From: UBA969 sp041694635
GTDB taxonomy: Bacteria; Planctomycetota; Planctomycetia; Gemmatales; Gemmataceae
Direction of reading: 5' to 3'
DNA: 64,000 bases
Assembly: GCA_041694635.1 (NCBI GenBank)
Contig: JBDNHI010000096.1
Location: 1-64,000 of the forward strand
A model generated the notes under the pieces. That model saw nothing but the letters and a program-made list of their open reading frames with translations. It did not search any database and was not told the DNA's origin. Made by a program: the position numbers and the translations under genes. This document shows, one piece after another, positions 16,291-25,947 of the stretch. Position 1 is the first letter of the stretch. Every line of letters begins with the position of its first letter.

Positions 16291-16887
16291 ATGGATCATC
16301 AATTTCAGCTAAATATTGCAGACACTGCCTTGTTGTTGATTGACCTTCAAGAGAAGTTGTTACCCAAAATATTAGATTCTGAAAGCATAGTCTTGAACGC
16401 AGAATTTATGGTCAAAGTTTCAAAAGCATTAAACATCCCGGTATTCGCAACCGAACAATACCCCAAAGGGTTGGGCCCTACGGTAGAGATCTTACGAACG
16501 CATTTAGTTTCTATCAGCGAAAAGCGTACTTTTTCTGCGGTCCGGGATGGAGAAGTACTGGGCGCTTTGAAATCCGATGCAAGAATCAAAGTTATCATTA
16601 TTGGTATTGAAGCTCATATTTGCGTGTTACAAACGGTTATCGATTTATTAAACCAAGGATTTCATCTGTTTGTGTGTGTCGATGCGGTCTCAAGCCGATA
16701 TGCTATTGATGTTGAGATTGCGTTGCAAAGAATGCAGCAGGCAGGCGCTATTTTAACCACGGTGGAAGCTTGTGCTTATGAAATGCTTGAAACAGCAGAT
16801 CATAGTGCATTTAAAGAAGTTAGTAAGTTAGTACAGGAAAGGATGAGGCAACTTGGCCCCGATGGGAAAGCCTTATCCAATAAATAG
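16291..16887 (+). CDS. Isochorismatase/nicotinamidase-family cysteine hydrolase
   Basis: A 198-aa alpha/beta hydrolase of the isochorismatase-like superfamily. The catalytic triad is intact: D18 (LLLIDLQ), K78 (ISEKRTF) and C111 (GIEAHICVLQTV), with the cis-peptide region just before the cysteine. TEQYPKGLGPTV is the typical second block of the YcaC/hydrolase subgroup. Members hydrolyse amides or vinyl ethers; the substrate is not evident. It lies between the arginase-like gene and the aminotransferase, suggesting a nitrogen-compound salvage cluster, which is an inference. Confidence 0.88.
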   Translation: MDHQFQLNIADTALLLIDLQEKLLPKILDSESIVLNAEFMVKVSKALNIPVFATEQYPKGLGPTVEILRTHLVSISEKRTFSAVRDGEVLGALKSDARIKVIIIGIEAHICVLQTVIDLLNQGFHLFVCVDAVSSRYAIDVEIALQRMQQAGAILTTVEACAYEMLETADHSAFKEVSKLVQERMRQLGPDGKALSNK

Positions 16888-16909
16888 TTCATTAATTTGG
16901 GAAGAAAAC

Positions 16910-18091
16910 ATGCAGATTCCAGCACCATTACAACCCTCCTCTAGGCTTCTTTTAGGCCCCGGACCTAGTGATGCTCACCCAGCGGTTCTTCGAGCTATGG
17001 TCAACCCCCTAATGGGGCATTTAGACCCCGAATTTGGTTTGATTATGAACCAAGTACAAGAAATGCTTCGGGCAGTCCTACAAACCAAGAATAAAGTCAC
17101 CCTTCCTATAAGTGCTACAGGTATGGCTGGTATGGAATGCTGCCTGGTCAACTTGTTGGAGCCCGGTGACAAGGTTGTGGTTTGTGCAAAAGGTTTCTTC
17201 GGGCACCGTATGATTGATGTAGCGGGCAGAACCGGCGCAGAGGTGACTACCATTACGGTACCGTGGGGTAAAACATTTTCTGTCGAACAAATTCGCGAGG
17301 TAGTTTCCCGAGTCAAACCTAAGGCTTTGGGGTTGGTTCACGCAGAAACCTCTACCGGGGCTTTGCAGAGTCATATCAAAGAAATTGCAGATATTTGCCA
17401 CGAATTTGGCACACTTTTAATCCTTGATACTGTAACTTCGCTGGCTTGCGTAGAATTAGATATCGATGGGTGGGGCGTCGATGCGGTTTATAGTTGTTCG
17501 CAAAAAGGGCTGGGTTGCCCTCCGGGGATGTCACCTGTTTCTTTTAGCGATCGTGCGGTGGAAGTCATCAAGGGGCGTAAAAGTAAAGTGCAGAGTTGGT
17601 ATTTAGATATGACCACGGTAATGAGTTACTGGGGCCAAGACCGTGCTTACCATCACACCGGGCCAATCAGTATGGTGTATGCAATTCACGAGGGATTAAG
17701 GTTGGTGCTTGAAGAGGGGCTGAAAACCCGTTGGGATCGTCATTGGAGAAACCACCGTGCCTTAAAGGTCGGCCTTGAAACATTAGGGCTAAGCTACACC
17801 GCAGATGCGACAGGCCAGTTGCCACAGTTAAATGCGGTGCGCATTCCTGAAGGCATTGAAGATATTAAAGGTAGGAAGTATCTGCTCGAGAACTTTGGTA
17901 TTGAAATTGGTGGCGGCTTGGGAGATTTTAAGGGTAAAGTATGGCGTATTGGTTTGATGGGTTATAATAGTAAGCCAGCAGCGGTCTTACTTGCCCTTGC
18001 TGCTATCGAGCAGGCCCTTGCTCAGCAAGGGTATAAAGTAAACCCAGGTGCTGCGGTGGGCGCAGCTAATCATTATTACGCCCAAGCTTAA
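16910..18091 (+). CDS. Alanine--glyoxylate / serine--pyruvate aminotransferase family (class V)
   Basis: A 393-aa PLP-dependent class V aminotransferase. The N-terminus RLLLGPGPSDAHPAVLRAM, and HAETSTG (144-150), ILDTVTSLACVELDIDGWGVD and SCSQKGLGCPPGMSPVSFS with K199 as the PLP Schiff-base lysine are diagnostic of the alanine-glyoxylate/serine-pyruvate group. It would transfer an amino group to glyoxylate or pyruvate in the cytoplasm. I use ATG 16910; a longer TTG start at 16853 would overlap the upstream gene and has no better ribosome site. It is followed 24 bp later by hemB in the same direction. Confidence 0.9.
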   Translation: MQIPAPLQPSSRLLLGPGPSDAHPAVLRAMVNPLMGHLDPEFGLIMNQVQEMLRAVLQTKNKVTLPISATGMAGMECCLVNLLEPGDKVVVCAKGFFGHRMIDVAGRTGAEVTTITVPWGKTFSVEQIREVVSRVKPKALGLVHAETSTGALQSHIKEIADICHEFGTLLILDTVTSLACVELDIDGWGVDAVYSCSQKGLGCPPGMSPVSFSDRAVEVIKGRKSKVQSWYLDMTTVMSYWGQDRAYHHTGPISMVYAIHEGLRLVLEEGLKTRWDRHWRNHRALKVGLETLGLSYTADATGQLPQLNAVRIPEGIEDIKGRKYLLENFGIEIGGGLGDFKGKVWRIGLMGYNSKPAAVLLALAAIEQALAQQGYKVNPGAAVGAANHYYAQA

Positions 18092-18115
18092 TTAATCCTT
18101 GATGGGGTATAGGTA

Positions 18116-19114
18116 ATGCAACAACCCAGCTTTCCGGTTTCTAGGCCACGAAGACTTAGGCAAAATCCTATTCTCCGAAGTATGGTTAGGGAAAATCACC
18201 TTTCCACAGATGATCTCGTTTACCCACTTTTTATCCGTGAGGGCAAAGGAATTCGTAAGGAAGTTGTTTCGATGCCCGAGGTCTTTCAACTTAGCCCAGA
18301 TACCGTTGTCGATGAGGCAGGAAAAGCTCTTGACCAAGGAGTAAATTCTTTTCTTCTTTTTGGCATTCCTGCTACAAAAGATGCATCTGGTACTTCTGCC
18401 CTTTTAGAAAACGGTATTGTTTGTCAGGCGATCGAATCACTTAAAAAAGCATTCGGGGAAAAGATTTATCTGATTACCGATGAGTGTTTTTGTGAATACA
18501 CCGACCACGGGCATTGCGGAATCTTAAATAAAAACAGTGGGAAACTTGACCTAGATAATGATGCAACTTTGCCCCTGCTTGCGAAGCAATGTCTGCTTCA
18601 CGCGCAAGCTGGGGCCGATATGGTCGCCCCTAGCGGTATGCTAGATGGAATGGTGAAAGCCATTCGTTTTGGGCTTGATCACGCGGGAATGAATCACATT
18701 CCGATTATGAGTTATGCAGCGAAATATGCTTCTGGCTTTTTTGGACCTTTTCGCGACGCTGCAGAATCTCCCCCACAATTTGGGGACCGAACCACTTATC
18801 AAATGGATTGCGCTAATTCTGAAGAAGCCCTTAGGGAAGTCGCTTTAGATATTGCGGAAGGCGCCGATGTTCTTATGGTTAAGCCTGCTATGGCTTATAT
18901 GGATATTATCTGCAAAATTAAGCAAAGGTTTGAAGTCCCTGTTGCAGCTTATAGCGTTAGTGGGGAATATGCGATGATTAAAGCCGCAGCGAAAAATGGC
19001 TGGATTGATGAACGCAAAGTTGCGCTTGAATTATTGCTAGGCATCAAACGAGCTGGGGCTTCCATCATTATTACTTATCACGCCCCAAAGGTAGCTGCCT
19101 GGCTATCAAAATGA
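18116..19114 (+). CDS. hemB: Delta-aminolevulinic acid dehydratase (porphobilinogen synthase)
   Basis: A 332-aa enzyme that condenses two 5-aminolevulinate molecules to porphobilinogen in tetrapyrrole synthesis. The zinc site cysteines C124, C126 and C134 (ECFCEYTDHGHCG) show the zinc-dependent type. Catalytic lysines are K203 (SYAAKYASGFFGPFRDA) and K256 (VLMVKPAMAYMD). Full length. It lies in a same-strand run aminotransferase - hemB - kinase - hemL, and hemL makes its substrate, so the run includes two consecutive haem-pathway steps. Confidence 0.96.
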   Translation: MQQPSFPVSRPRRLRQNPILRSMVRENHLSTDDLVYPLFIREGKGIRKEVVSMPEVFQLSPDTVVDEAGKALDQGVNSFLLFGIPATKDASGTSALLENGIVCQAIESLKKAFGEKIYLITDECFCEYTDHGHCGILNKNSGKLDLDNDATLPLLAKQCLLHAQAGADMVAPSGMLDGMVKAIRFGLDHAGMNHIPIMSYAAKYASGFFGPFRDAAESPPQFGDRTTYQMDCANSEEALREVALDIAEGADVLMVKPAMAYMDIICKIKQRFEVPVAAYSVSGEYAMIKAAAKNGWIDERKVALELLLGIKRAGASIIITYHAPKVAAWLSK

Positions 19115-19147
19115 TGCATCAACTTTACTCCTAAGTACGGGGTTATT

Positions 19148-21049
19148 ATGCTTGTAGGCCAAGAGTTTGGACCATTTTTCATCGAAAAAGAACTTGGTAC
19201 AGGCGCTATGGGTGCTGTGTATCTTGCTCGTTACCTTAAAAATAATCACCGGGTTGCTATCAAGATTATGTCGCAAGGTATTAGTAGTAGTACGAACTCT
19301 TCCTTAGTGGCGAGATTCGAGCGCGAAGCCGAGATTCTTAAGCATCTTAATCATATTAATATCGTGAAGTTGTTTGGCATTGGTAAGTTTAAGGGGATGC
19401 GTTACTACGCAATGGAAGTGATTAATGGTGAAACTTTGGAAGCTCACCTGCTTAAAAAAAAGCGGTTTTCTGTTGAAGAGGCGATTGATCTCGGCAAACA
19501 AATTTGCAGCGCACTTCAAAACGCACACGATAATGGCGTCGTCCATAGAGATATAAAGCTTTCTAACCTAATGCTTACTAAAGAAGGCGTTTTAAAGCTT
19601 ACCGACTTTGGTATCGCTAAGGATTTAGATGGCACTTTGTTGACGGGTGCGAATTGTGCGATAGGGACAGCAGCCTATATGTCGCCCGAGCAATGTAGAG
19701 GTGAAAGGACTGTAACGGGAAAATCGGATTTGTATTCATTGGGAATAGTCTTGTACGAAATGTTAACTGGAAGAAGGCCGTTTAATGGGGAAAATGCAGT
19801 CGAGTTGTTCCTGCATCATGTGCAATCGAAACCGGAAAGGCCATCGCGAATTAATTTAGAAATACCCAAGTTTTTAGATACCTTAATTCTTCATTTGTTA
19901 GAAAAAAATCCGAATAACAGGCCGCATAGTGCAAGTGTGGTGTGCGATATTCTTGAAGAGATTAATCAAAAAATTATTGCGCAGACAAGTGTGGGAGAAG
20001 ATTTAGCCAAAAGTTATGGAAATGAATCTAGCTCAACAAAAACCTCAGATCAAAAAAAAGCCCGCAGACTTCTTGCAAGACTAGGGAAAAAAAATCAAAA
20101 AGCACTTTGGTATTCCTCGGGGTGGTTCGTCGCTCTTTCCTTGCTTACGGTGCTTAGTTGTTTTTCTTGGATTATGTACGAGGTTTTTATAAGGCCACCT
20201 TCTGCTAAATCTTTATTTTCTCAAGCAGAAACTATGATTAAAGCAAACAACCGGACCGAAGCAAGAGAAGGCCCGCTTGAAAAGTATTTGCAACTGTATG
20301 GCAGGTCGGAAGATAGCCAAAAAGGAAAGATGAAATCTTGGGCAGATGAAATCGATGTGGAGCAATGCGAAGAGTTATTGCGAAAGTATTTGAAGCAAAC
20401 AGCTCGAGGTTTTACATTTGGAGTGCAGGAGGAAATTGAGAGCAATGCCTTTAAAGCAATTAAACTTGAAAGTGAAGGGAATTTTGAAGAAGCAGATAAA
20501 GCGTGGTTGGAAATAGGCAAGCAAAATCCGCAATCTCGCTGGGCAGTACTTGGGGAAAATCGCCGTAAGCTTTTTGCCACCCTTCCCCGATTTGAACTAG
20601 CTTGGAGCGATTCCTTGCGTATTATTCGCGACTCTGGAAATGATCCAGAAATCGCACCTGCTATTATTCCAGTTTTTATCGCTTTTCGTACCGAACAAAT
20701 TAAAGACAACGCCTTAGCCATCGCTCGTTATAAAGAAAGCAAAGAGAAATTTGAAAAAGATACCGATCGAGCTTGTTTGTTTGACCCAGCCTTGAGACTT
20801 CCTTACTTGTTATGTAATAAAAAAATTAAGGAACTTGCTGGTTTTATTAAAGGTGACCCCGAGGCAGAACGAAATAAACTTATAGAGAAATTATTGGCCG
20901 AAGCTTCTTCGCCTATGAATACATTGCTGGATGGACGATATAATTGCTTAAACATCTTGGCAGTTTACAGCGGCCAACCAGGCGTTGAAAAATATCTCGA
21001 TCAGTCTCGTGTTCAATTGAAAAAGTTTAACAATGAAATTCAAAATTAA
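19148..21049 (+). CDS. Transmembrane Ser/Thr protein kinase
   Basis: A 633-aa Hanks-type kinase. The kinase domain (about 8-270) is complete: glycine loop GTGAMGAVY, K39 (VAIKIM), HRDIKLSN with D135, DFG at 153-155 and the APE-equivalent SPE at 179-181. One transmembrane helix (about 325-347) separates it from a C-terminal domain of about 280 aa, which is helical and TPR-like in composition (LESEGNFEEADKAWLEIGKQNPQSRWAVLGENR) and presumably outside the membrane. It sits between hemB and hemL with 33- and 27-bp gaps, so it is probably co-transcribed with haem genes. Its targets are unknown. Confidence 0.92.
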   Translation: MLVGQEFGPFFIEKELGTGAMGAVYLARYLKNNHRVAIKIMSQGISSSTNSSLVARFEREAEILKHLNHINIVKLFGIGKFKGMRYYAMEVINGETLEAHLLKKKRFSVEEAIDLGKQICSALQNAHDNGVVHRDIKLSNLMLTKEGVLKLTDFGIAKDLDGTLLTGANCAIGTAAYMSPEQCRGERTVTGKSDLYSLGIVLYEMLTGRRPFNGENAVELFLHHVQSKPERPSRINLEIPKFLDTLILHLLEKNPNNRPHSASVVCDILEEINQKIIAQTSVGEDLAKSYGNESSSTKTSDQKKARRLLARLGKKNQKALWYSSGWFVALSLLTVLSCFSWIMYEVFIRPPSAKSLFSQAETMIKANNRTEAREGPLEKYLQLYGRSEDSQKGKMKSWADEIDVEQCEELLRKYLKQTARGFTFGVQEEIESNAFKAIKLESEGNFEEADKAWLEIGKQNPQSRWAVLGENRRKLFATLPRFELAWSDSLRIIRDSGNDPEIAPAIIPVFIAFRTEQIKDNALAIARYKESKEKFEKDTDRACLFDPALRLPYLLCNKKIKELAGFIKGDPEAERNKLIEKLLAEASSPMNTLLDGRYNCLNILAVYSGQPGVEKYLDQSRVQLKKFNNEIQN

Positions 21050-21076
21050 GTTTTAACACCTAACAGGATTAGAAAT

Positions 21077-22366
21077 ATGCAGCGAGCGAAAAGTAAGAAT
21101 GCTTTTGAACGGGCTAAGCAGTTGATCCCGGGTGGGGTAAATAGCCCTGCTAGGGCTTTTGGTGGGGTAGGTGGCACACCTGTTTTTATCGACCATGCCT
21201 CGGGACCTTACCTCTTTGATATCGATGGGAATAAGTACATCGATTTCATTGGCTCGTGGGGGCCTATGATTTTAGGTCACGCACATCCTGCCGTGATTAA
21301 GGCCATTCAAGCCACCGTCACCCAAGGAAGTAGTTTTGGCGCCCCTACGGAAATGGAATCAGAGATGGCAGAACTTATCATCTCGATGGTTCCTTCGATC
21401 GAGATGGTTCGAATGGTGAATTCGGGTACGGAAGCCACCATGAGTGCGATTCGCTTGGCGCGAGGGCATACTGGTCGAGATTTAATTGTGAAATTTGCGG
21501 GCTGTTATCACGGGCATGTTGATAGCCTTTTGGTGCAAGCCGGATCTGCAGCAACGACTTTAGGAGTTCCTAGTAGTCCGGGGGTGCCCAAGGGTTGTAC
21601 CGCAGATACGATTGTACTGCGCTTTAACGATTTGGAAGAATTACGAACGACCTTTGCGAAGCAGGGAGAAAAAATCGCCTGTGTCATTATTGAACCGGTG
21701 GTGGGAAATATGGGCCTAGTTCCTCCATCTTCGGAATTTCTTAAAGAACTTCGAAGCCTGACTATTCAATATGGTTCGGTATTAATTTTAGACGAAGTTA
21801 TGACCGGCTTTCGGCTTTCTTCGGGTGGTGCACAGGTATTATTAGGCATTGAACCCGACCTAACGGCTTTGGGGAAAATTGTAGGGGGAGGTTTGCCTGT
21901 TGGAGCGTATGGTGGGAAAAAAGAAATTATGGCGAAAGTTATGCCTTCTGGGCCGGTTTATCAGGCTGGGACTCTTGCGGGAAATCCCCTTGCGATGGCG
22001 GCTGGAATCGCCACCTTAAAGCAATTAAAGAGCAACCCACCATATGAAATTTTAGAGAAGTTTGGCGCAAAGTTAGAAAAGGGCTTGAATCAAGCTGCAA
22101 TTTCTTACAAAATTCCTCATACGATTAACCGGATTGGTAGTATGTGGACTCTGTTTTTTACAGCCACACCTGTTACCGACTATGACAGTGCTAAAACTTG
22201 TGATACGCATTTATTCTCGAAGTTTTTTTGGGCGATGATGAATCGAGGCGTTTATTTGCCTTGTAGCCAATTTGAAGCAGCTTTTAATTCGATTGATCAT
22301 AATGATGCGATCATTGACTTTACTATTAATGCTGCAAAGGAATCCTTTGCGGAAATTACCTCTTAG
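21077..22366 (+). CDS. hemL: Glutamate-1-semialdehyde 2,1-aminomutase
   Basis: A 429-aa PLP enzyme making 5-aminolevulinate from glutamate-1-semialdehyde in the C5 pathway of haem synthesis. Start KNAFERAKQLIPGGVNSPARAF is diagnostic for HemL, as are MVNSGTEATMSAIRLARG, FAGCYHGHVDSLLVQAGS, ILDEVMTGFR and the PLP lysine K267 in ALGKIVGGGLPVGAYGG. Full length. It lies 27 bp after the kinase gene. Use of the C5 pathway implies hemA (glutamyl-tRNA reductase) elsewhere. Confidence 0.96.
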   Translation: MQRAKSKNAFERAKQLIPGGVNSPARAFGGVGGTPVFIDHASGPYLFDIDGNKYIDFIGSWGPMILGHAHPAVIKAIQATVTQGSSFGAPTEMESEMAELIISMVPSIEMVRMVNSGTEATMSAIRLARGHTGRDLIVKFAGCYHGHVDSLLVQAGSAATTLGVPSSPGVPKGCTADTIVLRFNDLEELRTTFAKQGEKIACVIIEPVVGNMGLVPPSSEFLKELRSLTIQYGSVLILDEVMTGFRLSSGGAQVLLGIEPDLTALGKIVGGGLPVGAYGGKKEIMAKVMPSGPVYQAGTLAGNPLAMAAGIATLKQLKSNPPYEILEKFGAKLEKGLNQAAISYKIPHTINRIGSMWTLFFTATPVTDYDSAKTCDTHLFSKFFWAMMNRGVYLPCSQFEAAFNSIDHNDAIIDFTINAAKESFAEITS

Positions 22367-22535
22367 TTAAAGTAAACAAGAAGGTTAAAGTTTGGCGATT
22401 GAACCTTTGTTGGCGGCAGTATTAACAAAATTTGAGCCTTGATTCTATAATTCGACTAGAGAAAATTATGTATTAAGGGTAGCTTTATATTTAGTTTCCT
22501 TATTTCCCTTGAAGTTTTCGGTGGAGATTTTTTCA

Positions 22536-23333
22536 ATGTGGACCGCAACTCTTGGCCTTTCTTGTCTTCTTGCTCTTATTCCTGAACAATCAGGGAAAAT
22601 TTCGATCGAAAATGCAAGACTCTTGCACGGTGTTCCTGGCTTACCTAGGACTTCCAATAAATTCGTTCGTGGTGATGCTTTTGTTATGGCCTTTGATGTC
22701 GTAGGCATCGAAGGCGATCCCGAAGGCAAGGTGGTTTATTCTCTTATCACCGAAGTTTCTATTAATGGTCGGCTAGAATACAAACACGAATCTAAAGACA
22801 TCGTAGGCTTTGATTCACTAGGGGGTAATAGCCTGCCTGGTTTTACTCAACTTAATATTGGTGATGAACAGCCTGAAGGTAAATACACTGTTAAGGTAAC
22901 TGCCAAGGATAAGAAATCAAATTCGACCGCAGTGATAACCAAGGAATTTGAATTGGTAAAGCCCGGCTTAGATATCGTATTGGTTCGTACAACAGCAGAT
23001 CGTGACTCAACCGTGCCAACTGCAATATTTGCAACTGGGGAATCACTGTGGTTAAGCCTTTCTGTGGCAGGTTTTTCTCGAGATAGTTCTAAGTTGCCTA
23101 AGCTTAAATTAACGATGGAAATTTTCGATTCGAATGGCAAGCCAACAGTGAAGAAACCTCCCGTAGCTGAAATTAGCAAAGATGTACCAGTTGAAAATCG
23201 GTTGGTTCCAATCCAGTTTCATGCTTCGCTTAATCGTCAAGGTAAGTTTACAATTAAAATCAAAGCTGAAGATCAAATTTCGGGGAGGACTTCTTCCTTT
23301 GAACTTCCTATAGAAGTTTTTCACGCCAAATAG
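22536..23333 (+). CDS. Secreted Ig-like/macroglobulin-like hypothetical protein
   Basis: A 265-aa exported protein of unknown function. An N-terminal hydrophobic segment (about 2-15) resembles a signal peptide; the remainder is beta-rich, with two apparent Ig-like repeats: one in 20-145 (VRGDAFVMAFDVVGI... PEGKYTVKVTAKDKKSN) and one in 150-265 (FATGESLWLSLSVAGF... RQGKFTIKIKAEDQ). GGAG at 23523-minus-1000, that is 22523-22526, lies 9 nt before the ATG at 22536, favouring it over the TTG at 22509. It is the first of three consecutive exported proteins of unknown role. Confidence 0.65.
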   Translation: MWTATLGLSCLLALIPEQSGKISIENARLLHGVPGLPRTSNKFVRGDAFVMAFDVVGIEGDPEGKVVYSLITEVSINGRLEYKHESKDIVGFDSLGGNSLPGFTQLNIGDEQPEGKYTVKVTAKDKKSNSTAVITKEFELVKPGLDIVLVRTTADRDSTVPTAIFATGESLWLSLSVAGFSRDSSKLPKLKLTMEIFDSNGKPTVKKPPVAEISKDVPVENRLVPIQFHASLNRQGKFTIKIKAEDQISGRTSSFELPIEVFHAK

Positions 23334-23403
23334 TTTAAGGCTTTTTGCGCTTTTTGGTTTAGCTAATGCGTATAATTAATAGTAGGTTTTTCTAGGGGTT
23401 ATT

Positions 23404-24789
23404 ATGAATGCTTGCAGATCGGGACTAATCAGGAAAGCTACTTGGCTAAAACTAGTTTTCGCAAGTGCCCTTATTGGGTTAATTGCAACTAGTTTTTTTA
23501 CTGAATTTGTGTTCGCAGATTTTGGTTTACTTTTCAAACGCAAACGGGTGGTGGTTTATGAAACTAAAAAAACACCTGTTGCCCGTAGCTTAAGTAAAGA
23601 TGGCGCTTTAGTTCGCCAACCCGCGGGAAGCACCACTTGGAAAACCGTTGCTCACGAAGAGGAACTTTTTGAAGGTGATGTTATCCTTTCTGGTGCTGGT
23701 TCCTCCATCGAGAATATTGATAAATCAGTAAGGCTTACTTTTTGGGGCGATGTTGCAGGAACTTCACCCCTTCCAATCAGAGAATCAGCTATCAAGCTTT
23801 TGCCTCCTAAAGCGGGTGTAGATTTTAATATAAATTTTGAACGAGGTCGTATCGAACTTATTAACACCAAGGAAAAGGGTTCTGCACTGTGTCATATTAT
23901 TTTGCTTGATGGTCAGGATAACGGCTCGGTTCAATTAAACGAACCGGGGGCATCTTGTGCATTGGAAGGTTTAGGCCGTTGGCTTAAAGGCACCCATTTT
24001 AACCCGAATAAAAAAGAATCAGTCGACCCAGGTTTCGATTTAATTTACATTGCTACTAAAGGTACTAGCGAAGTTTTTGACCATGATTCTACCCACTTTA
24101 TGTCTGCTCCCCCGGGCCCTGCTATGCTCCAATGGCATAGTGCAGGGGGTCTAATTCCCGTTAAATCCAAGTTGGAAAAACTCCCCGGTTGGGTTTTACC
24201 CCCCGACCTTACCAACCCACTTATTCTCTCTAGGTTGATGGCGGGTAAAAAATTAAAAGATCAGTTCTTTGCTGGAAAAGATTTGGGTGAGTTACTTTGT
24301 TCTATGGCTAAGTCCTCTGATAAAGAGGAAAGATTTATAGCAATTAATCTTACTTTGGCTTTAGATCAGCTTGAAATATTCTATAAAATTATTGCCGAAA
24401 CAAAATACCACGATGTGCTGGATAACGGCATCATTAGTCTTAGGCATTGGATTGGCCGTAAGGCAGGCCAAGATTTAAAACTATACGAATTTATGTTGAC
24501 AGGAAGGCACTATAGTAAAAATCAAGCTGCAATTTTTATCGATCTGCTTCATTCTTTTGGCGATGATGAACTCAAAGAACCAGAAACTTTTGAAGCTTTG
24601 ATCGACTACCTTAGCAACGAGAAAATTGGGATTCGTGCCCTTTCCCATTGGCATTTGCATCGTCTGGTTCCCAAAGGTCGAGACTTGAAATTTAACCCGA
24701 CCGGCCCCGAAGCAGAGCGTGAGGCCATTGTTGAAAAGTGGAAAAAACTTGTTCCTAAAGGTACCGTTCCTTCTAGGTCTATTGATTAA
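23404..24789 (+). CDS. Exported hypothetical protein with FecR-like region
   Basis: A 461-aa protein with an N-terminal membrane segment or signal (about 15-38). Residues 55-190 have a FecR-like flavour (RQPAGSTTWKTVAHEEELFEGDVILSGAGSS, then FERGRIELINTK and NEPGASCALEGLGRW), a domain that senses or binds in the periplasm. The C-terminal 160 residues are helical (KEERFIAINLTLALDQLEIFYKII, LRHWIGRKAGQDLKLY) and may be HEAT-like. It has no recognised catalytic motif. It lies 70 bp after the Ig-like protein and 42 bp before the Gly-rich protein, an apparent operon of exported proteins. Confidence 0.6.
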   Translation: MNACRSGLIRKATWLKLVFASALIGLIATSFFTEFVFADFGLLFKRKRVVVYETKKTPVARSLSKDGALVRQPAGSTTWKTVAHEEELFEGDVILSGAGSSIENIDKSVRLTFWGDVAGTSPLPIRESAIKLLPPKAGVDFNINFERGRIELINTKEKGSALCHIILLDGQDNGSVQLNEPGASCALEGLGRWLKGTHFNPNKKESVDPGFDLIYIATKGTSEVFDHDSTHFMSAPPGPAMLQWHSAGGLIPVKSKLEKLPGWVLPPDLTNPLILSRLMAGKKLKDQFFAGKDLGELLCSMAKSSDKEERFIAINLTLALDQLEIFYKIIAETKYHDVLDNGIISLRHWIGRKAGQDLKLYEFMLTGRHYSKNQAAIFIDLLHSFGDDELKEPETFEALIDYLSNEKIGIRALSHWHLHRLVPKGRDLKFNPTGPEAEREAIVEKWKKLVPKGTVPSRSID

Positions 24790-24831
24790 ATTGGTTTAAT
24801 ATTTTTTCGACTCAATACTTTAGGTGTTGTT

Positions 24832-25941
24832 ATGAATATGCTTTTTAATGTGAAAATTGTTTTATTTGGTTTCTTTGGCCTAGCTGTTTTAATTCAGCCA
24901 GCCTATGCCCAAATTCAAGGTGCTGGTGGACAAACCAACGCCCCTCCCGTTCCTAAAGTTGCCCAGCCTATTGTTAACACCTACCAGCAATTCACTGGTG
25001 GCGGCGGCGGTGGTGGTGGTGGTTATGGTGGCGGATTTGGTGGCGGCTTCGGTGGCGGTGGTGGTGGTGGCGGTGGCGGCGGGATGGGCAGCTACTTTCA
25101 GGGTCTTTCCTCGATGACCAACGCTAATGCTCAGTATTATTTTACGACTCAGCAAGCTCGTTTGGGTAAAGAACAAGTTGAAAACGCTAAGGTCGCTAAT
25201 CGTAGGGCCAAATTTGATGAAGATGCCTACGAAAAGGCAAATACCCCAACTCGTGCAGAATTAGATGAAAAAGATCGTCAAGAAGCCCTTCGTTTAGCCC
25301 GTAATAATCCTGCTAATGGTGATATCTGGTCTGCTAAAGCTTTAAATAATATCTACTTTGCAATTCAAAAAACCGAGCTTACTTCCAGAATTAAAGGACC
25401 CTCTATTCCCATTAGCGAAGAAGTTTTGCGCCATTTAAATATGACAACCGGTACCGCTGCGGGTAGCGTTGGTATTTTTAAAAATGGGGGCGACCTTGTT
25501 TGGCCTATGGTTCTTAAAGGACCCGAATTCAAAGCCCCTCGCGACAACATTAATCGCGTTTCCCCCGAAGCCCTTAGGCAGGCTTCCTCTGGTAGCCTTG
25601 AACCCGAAACTTATAAAAAGTTTAAAGATGCAATCAACGATCTTAGCGAGCTGATTAAAAATATGGTGGGCGACCTTTCCCCCTCGGATTACATTCAATC
25701 CAAAAGATTTGCAAACAATCTTGAAGAAGGTTTAAAAAATCTTACTGAACCTAATTCAGTTAATTACCTCAATGGAAAATGGGGCGCTAAGGGCGCTACT
25801 GTTAGTGCCCTTATCGATCATATGACAGGTAATGGATTGAGGTTTGCTCCTGCGGTAGAAGGCGACAGACCTTTTTATACTTCCTTTTATAACTTGCTTA
25901 TCAGTTACGACGCAAGCACCAGTCAACTTGCAGGAAAATAA
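24832..25941 (+). CDS. Secreted glycine-rich hypothetical protein
   Basis: A 369-aa exported protein. The signal peptide (about 1-26, cut at AYA/QIQ) is followed by a proline/alanine linker and a striking glycine-rich stretch (about 57-87) with runs of Gly broken by Tyr, Phe and Met. The remaining 280 residues are charged and helical at first (NAKVANRRAKFDEDAYEKANTPTRAELDEKDRQEALRLARNN), ending in a mixed domain without a known motif. The Gly tract could be a flexible linker between a membrane-distal region and the C-terminal domain. The tract at DNA level is a (GGT/GGC)n repeat prone to length change. It is the third gene of the exported-protein run. Confidence 0.65.
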   Translation: MNMLFNVKIVLFGFFGLAVLIQPAYAQIQGAGGQTNAPPVPKVAQPIVNTYQQFTGGGGGGGGGYGGGFGGGFGGGGGGGGGGGMGSYFQGLSSMTNANAQYYFTTQQARLGKEQVENAKVANRRAKFDEDAYEKANTPTRAELDEKDRQEALRLARNNPANGDIWSAKALNNIYFAIQKTELTSRIKGPSIPISEEVLRHLNMTTGTAAGSVGIFKNGGDLVWPMVLKGPEFKAPRDNINRVSPEALRQASSGSLEPETYKKFKDAINDLSELIKNMVGDLSPSDYIQSKRFANNLEEGLKNLTEPNSVNYLNGKWGAKGATVSALIDHMTGNGLRFAPAVEGDRPFYTSFYNLLISYDASTSQLAGK

Positions 25942-25947
25942 CGAGGT

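Noticed and set aside
25000..25090. Short direct repeats that could look like a repeat array
   Set aside because: They are in-frame glycine codons (GGT/GGC) of the Gly-rich secreted protein.
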